From assembly GCF_900161835.1 (NCBI RefSeq), contig NZ_LT897836.1, forward strand, positions 496,001-560,000: DNA of 64,000 nt, in the 5' to 3' direction. Positions 60,614 through 64,000 of the stretch are shown in pieces. A program made the translations under genes and the position numbers. The notes beneath the pieces are model-generated. The model saw nothing but the letters and a program-made list of their open reading frames with translations, made no database searches and was not told where the DNA came from. Positions within the stretch are counted from its first letter, which is position 1. Each line of letters starts with the position of its first letter. The DNA is from Sodalis endosymbiont of Henestaris halophilus (GTDB lineage Bacteria > Pseudomonadota > Gammaproteobacteria > Enterobacterales > Enterobacteriaceae).

Positions 60614-62377
60614 ATGGCTAGACAAATTCCACGTGTTTTTATCCATGACTTGTTGGCGCGTACCGACATTGTCGATCTAATTGATGCGCGGATAAAGCTA
60701 AAGAAGCAGGGCAAGAATTTTCTTGCCTGCTGTCCATTTCATCATGATAAAACTCCATCGTTTACCGTGAACGTCGAAAAGCAATTTTTTCATTGTTTTG
60801 GTTGCGGCGCCCATGGTAATGTAATCGACTTTTTAATGAAGTATGACCGGTTAAAGTTTGTTCAATCAATAGAGGAACTTGCCACTCAGCACGGACTGAA
60901 AGTTCCTTATGAAGTCGGCTCAGGCCAAAATTATCAGGAGTATTGTCAGCGACAAATTCTTTATCAGTTGATGGATAAGCTTAGCAAATTTTACCAGCAG
61001 GCGTTAAAGGCACCGCCTGCAGCGGGTGTTAATCACTATTTACAACAGCGTGGACTAAGCGAAGATATCATCAAATATTTTGCTATAGGTTTCGCACCGC
61101 CAGGCTGGGATAATGTTATTAAGCGTTTCGGTCGTTTAGCTAAAGATCTGGCTTTACTAAACTATGCTGGCATGTTAGCTATCAATGATAGCGGTCAAAC
61201 TTACGACCGATTTCGTGATCGTATAATGTTTCCCATCCGTGATAAACGTGGTCGTGTTGTTGCTTTCGGAGGACGAATATTAAGCGATGGGCAGCCAAAA
61301 TACCTAAATTCGCCGGAAACTGATATTTTTCGTAAAAGCTACCACTTGTACGGTCTGTATGAAGCTCAACGACAGCATTCGGAATTATCTCGGTTACTCT
61401 TAGTCGAAGGGTATATAGACGTTTTAGCGATGGCTCAATTTGGCATCAATTATGCAGTGTCATCTCTGGGTACTTCAACCACTGCTGATCATATTCAACT
61501 GCTATATCGTGCTACCGATCGAGTAATATGCTGCTATGATGGAGATAGCGCGGGGCGTAGAGCAGCTTGGCGCACGCTTAAAAACGCGTTGCCTTACTTA
61601 AGCGATGGTCGTCAGCTTCATTTTATGTTTTTACCGGAAGGTGAAGACCCTGATACGCTGGTGAGAAAAATTGGTAAAAATGCCTTTGAAAAAGGCATTG
61701 AACAGGCGCAGCCGATGTCGACGTTTTTATTTGAAACTCTGATGCGGCAGGTGGATTTGAGCAGTCCCGACGGCCGCGCTAAGCTTAGCACATTAGCTCT
61801 GCCGTTGATAAATCAGGTGCCCGGTGATACATTGCGGCTCTATTTACGTCAACAGCTAGGTAATAAATTGGGTATCCTTGACGATAGTCAGCTGGAAAAA
61901 TTATTGCCTAAAGCGGCGTTAAAGGCAAATATTTTACCCCAGCCACTCATAAAACGCACAACTATGCGTATACTGATAGGGTTGCTTGTGCAGCATCCGC
62001 AGCTTTCCGCTCTAGTACCCGCAATTCAGGGACTGGCGCAGGCAAGTTCAAGTTATCCAGGTATGCCGTTGTTTATTGAGTTAGTGCGGTTCTGCCAGCA
62101 GGCTCGGCCAGCGTTAACTAGCGGCCAGTTGCTGGAACATTATCGTGAAAAGAAATCTTACTCCCAACTTGAAACTCTAGCCACCTGGAACCATATGATC
62201 ATAGATGAGATGATCGAGGCGACATTTATTGATACTCTGATGAATCTTTATGATTCAATACTTGAACATCGTCAGGAAGCGCTTATTGCCCGTGATCGGG
62301 TAAGCGGGCTGACACCAAAAGAACGCCAAGAACTTTGGTCTCTTAATCAAGCATTGGCAAAAAAACTGAATAACTAG
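60614..62377 (+). CDS. dnaG: DNA primase
   Basis: 587 residues (581 in E. coli). It makes the RNA primers for replication. The zinc-binding domain has C40, H43, C61 and C64. The catalytic core contains FGGRILSDGQPKYLNSPET, and the Toprim motifs LLVEGYIDVLA and CYDGDSAG carry the metal-binding acidic residues. The C-terminal helicase-binding domain is present and open to the end. GGG lies before the ATG in a short leader (AACAGGGCTT). It is the middle gene of the operon, with 140 bp to rpoD. Confidence 0.97.
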   Translation: MARQIPRVFIHDLLARTDIVDLIDARIKLKKQGKNFLACCPFHHDKTPSFTVNVEKQFFHCFGCGAHGNVIDFLMKYDRLKFVQSIEELATQHGLKVPYEVGSGQNYQEYCQRQILYQLMDKLSKFYQQALKAPPAAGVNHYLQQRGLSEDIIKYFAIGFAPPGWDNVIKRFGRLAKDLALLNYAGMLAINDSGQTYDRFRDRIMFPIRDKRGRVVAFGGRILSDGQPKYLNSPETDIFRKSYHLYGLYEAQRQHSELSRLLLVEGYIDVLAMAQFGINYAVSSLGTSTTADHIQLLYRATDRVICCYDGDSAGRRAAWRTLKNALPYLSDGRQLHFMFLPEGEDPDTLVRKIGKNAFEKGIEQAQPMSTFLFETLMRQVDLSSPDGRAKLSTLALPLINQVPGDTLRLYLRQQLGNKLGILDDSQLEKLLPKAALKANILPQPLIKRTTMRILIGLLVQHPQLSALVPAIQGLAQASSSYPGMPLFIELVRFCQQARPALTSGQLLEHYREKKSYSQLETLATWNHMIIDEMIEATFIDTLMNLYDSILEHRQEALIARDRVSGLTPKERQELWSLNQALAKKLNN

Positions 62378-62517
62378 ACTGAATTGACTATGATCTGGCA
62401 CTGTTAGATCATGTGAAATGATGTATTGGCTGAAGAGAAAAAGCTTAGATCTCTTAATGAGAGATGCATTTGCAACAACAAACACCGATTATTATTCTGC
62501 AGTGTGGATACCGTCTT

Positions 62518-64000
62518 ATGGAGCAAAACTCGCAGTCACAGCTTAAACTGCTTGTCACACGTGGTAAGGAGCAAGGCTATTTGACCTTTGCTGAGGTCAA
62601 TGACCATCTGCCGGAGGATATTGTTGACTCTGATCAGATTGAAGACATAATTCAGATGATAAATGACATGGGCATCCAAGTAATGGAAAAAGCACCGGAC
62701 GCCGATGACCTATTGTTAGCTGAAACTACTTCCGATACCGACGAAGATGCGGTAGAGGCTGCTGCACAAGTTTTATCTAGCGTCGAGTCTGAAATTGGAC
62801 GCACGACCGACCCGGTGCGTATGTATATGCGCGAAATGGGTACTGTAGAATTGTTGACCCGTGAAGGAGAGATCGATATAGCCAAACGTATTGAGGATGG
62901 TATTAATGAGGTTCAGTGTTCCATAGCCGAGTATCCTGAGTCTATAACCTACCTATTGGAACAGTATGAACGCGTAGAGGCAGGTAAGATTCGTTTGTCC
63001 GATCTTATAACCGGTTTTGTCTATACCAACGAAGAAGAAGATATGATGCCCACGGCAACTCATATTTGTTCTGAAATTTCTGCTGCCGAACTTATTGAAG
63101 AAGATGAAGAAGATCGAGATGGCGATAGTACTAACGATGATCATGTCATTGATCCTGAACTAGCGCGCCAAAAATTTATCGAGCTGCGTGAACAGTATGA
63201 AATTACCCGTAATGTCATAAAAAATAACGGCCACAGCCATGCTAAATCGGCTGCAGAGATTCTTAATCTTTCCGACGTGTTTAAACAGTTTCGTCTGGTG
63301 CCGAAACTATTCGATTATTTGGTCAATAACATGCGCTCTATGATGCATCGCGTGCGTACTCAAGAACGCTTGATTATGAAGCTTTGCGTCGAAATTAACA
63401 AAATGCCGAAAAAAAGCTTTATCATGCTCTTTACAGGTAATGAAACCAGCGAAAGTTGGTTCCAAGCTGCATTGGCGATGAACAAACCTTGGTCAGAAAA
63501 ACTATATGAAGTTAATGATGATGTACATCGTAGCTTGCAAAAGTTGCGACAGATTGAAGTAGAGACTGGTTTGACTATCGAGCAAGTTAAGGATATCAAC
63601 CGCCGCATGTCAATCGGAGAAGCTAAGGCGCAGCGCGCTAAGAAAGAAATGGTTGAGGCGAATTTACGTTTAGTTATCTCCATAGCTAAAAAATATACTA
63701 ATCGTGGCTTACAGTTTTTAGACCTGATCCAGGAGGGTAACATTGGTTTAATGAAAGCGGTAGATAAATTTGAATATCGCCGTGGCTACAAGTTTTCTAC
63801 TTATGCGACCTGGTGGATCCGCCAGGCTATTACTCGATCTATAGCTGATCAAGCACGCACAATCCGTATCCCGGTGCATATGATTGAAACCATCAACAAG
63901 CTTAACCGTATCTCTAGGCAGATGCTGCAAGAAATAGGACGCGAACCGACGCCCGAAGAGCTTGCTGAACGTATGCTAATGACGGAAGATAAAATTCGTA
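62518..64000 (+). CDS. rpoD: RNA polymerase sigma-70 factor (cut by the window end)
   Basis: The first 494 codons of about 613 are in the window and open. [20 protein letters not shown] begins region 1.1, [20 protein letters not shown] is region 1.2, and an acidic non-conserved region follows ([15 protein letters not shown]). Region 2 contains [15 protein letters not shown], the -10 recognition and melting helix [17 protein letters not shown], and IRIPVHM begins region 3. Region 4, which reads the -35 element, is outside the window. The start ATG at 62518 matches the family. It is the third gene of the rpsU-dnaG-rpoD operon and the principal sigma factor. Confidence 0.97.
   Translation, partial: MEQNSQSQLKLLVTRGKEQGYLTFAEVNDHLPEDIVDSDQIEDIIQMINDMGIQVMEKAPDADDLLLAETTSDTDEDAVEAAAQVLSSVESEIGRTTDPVRMYMREMGTVELLTREGEIDIAKRIEDGINEVQCSIAEYPESITYLLEQYERVEAGKIRLSDLITGFVYTNEEEDMMPTATHICSEISAAELIEEDEEDRDGDSTNDDHVIDPELARQKFIELREQYEITRNVIKNNGHSHAKSAAEILNLSDVFKQFRLVPKLFDYLVNNMRSMMHRVRTQERLIMKLCVEINKMPKKSFIMLFTGNETSESWFQAALAMNKPWSEKLYEVNDDVHRSLQKLRQIEVETGLTIEQVKDINRRMSIGEAKAQRAKKEMVEANLRLVISIAKKYTNRGLQFLDLIQEGNIGLMKAVDKFEYRRGYKFSTYATWWIRQAITRSIADQARTIRIPVHMIETINKLNRISRQMLQEIGREPTPEELAERMLMTEDKIR

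Overview
The window reads as a piece of a strongly degraded chromosome of an enterobacterial (Enterobacterales, gammaproteobacterial) host-restricted symbiont. About twenty intact genes, all ordinary housekeeping genes with close E. coli counterparts, are separated by long AT-rich stretches without usable reading frames. The intact genes keep a moderate G+C (34 of 60 bases at 55021-55080), while the deadest spacers fall to 6 of 60 (38401-38460). Low coding density, full-length fossil genes, loss of topoisomerase IV subunit ParE, TolC and RF3, and retention of cofactor genes point to an insect endosymbiont of the Sodalis/Serratia-symbiotica kind. I cannot name the genus.

Three blocks of E. coli-like gene order are joined. 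Block 1 (1-24 kb): talB, thrA (aspartokinase half only), deoB, holD and rsmC, matching the E. coli 99-0 min region in reverse, with recognisable fossils of thrB/thrC, serB, radA, deoD and prfC in their expected places. Block 2 (28-33.6 kb): lpxH, ppiB fossil, cysS, folD, tRNA-Arg(UCU), matching the E. coli 12 min region. Block 3 (39.4-64 kb): parE pseudogene, nudF, tolC fossil, ribB with an FMN riboswitch-like leader, ubiK, hldE, cca, bacA fossil, folB, plsY, tsaD and the macromolecular synthesis operon rpsU-dnaG-rpoD (rpoD cut by the window end), matching the 66-69 min region. The two joins lie in gene-less stretches at about 24.2-28.0 kb and 33.6-39.4 kb.

What survives is replication and transcription (DnaG, HolD, RpoD), translation (RpsU, CysS, tRNA-Arg, Cca, TsaD, RsmC), envelope synthesis (LpxH for lipid A, HldE for ADP-heptose, PlsY for phospholipid), cofactors (RibB riboflavin, FolB and FolD folate, UbiK ubiquinone) and some central metabolism (TalB, DeoB, aspartokinase). 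The most informative observations are the clean amputation of the homoserine dehydrogenase half of ThrA, the near full-length parE pseudogene, the fossil genes legible in nominally intergenic DNA, two pairs of diverged dispersed repeats (18.2-19.1 versus 29.45-30.6 kb, and 53.6-54.1 versus 56.2-56.75 kb), and a 42-bp perfect palindrome at 42267-42308. I found no intact mobile element, CRISPR array or novel multigene system. Comparisons with E. coli proteins are from memory, and fossil borders are estimates.
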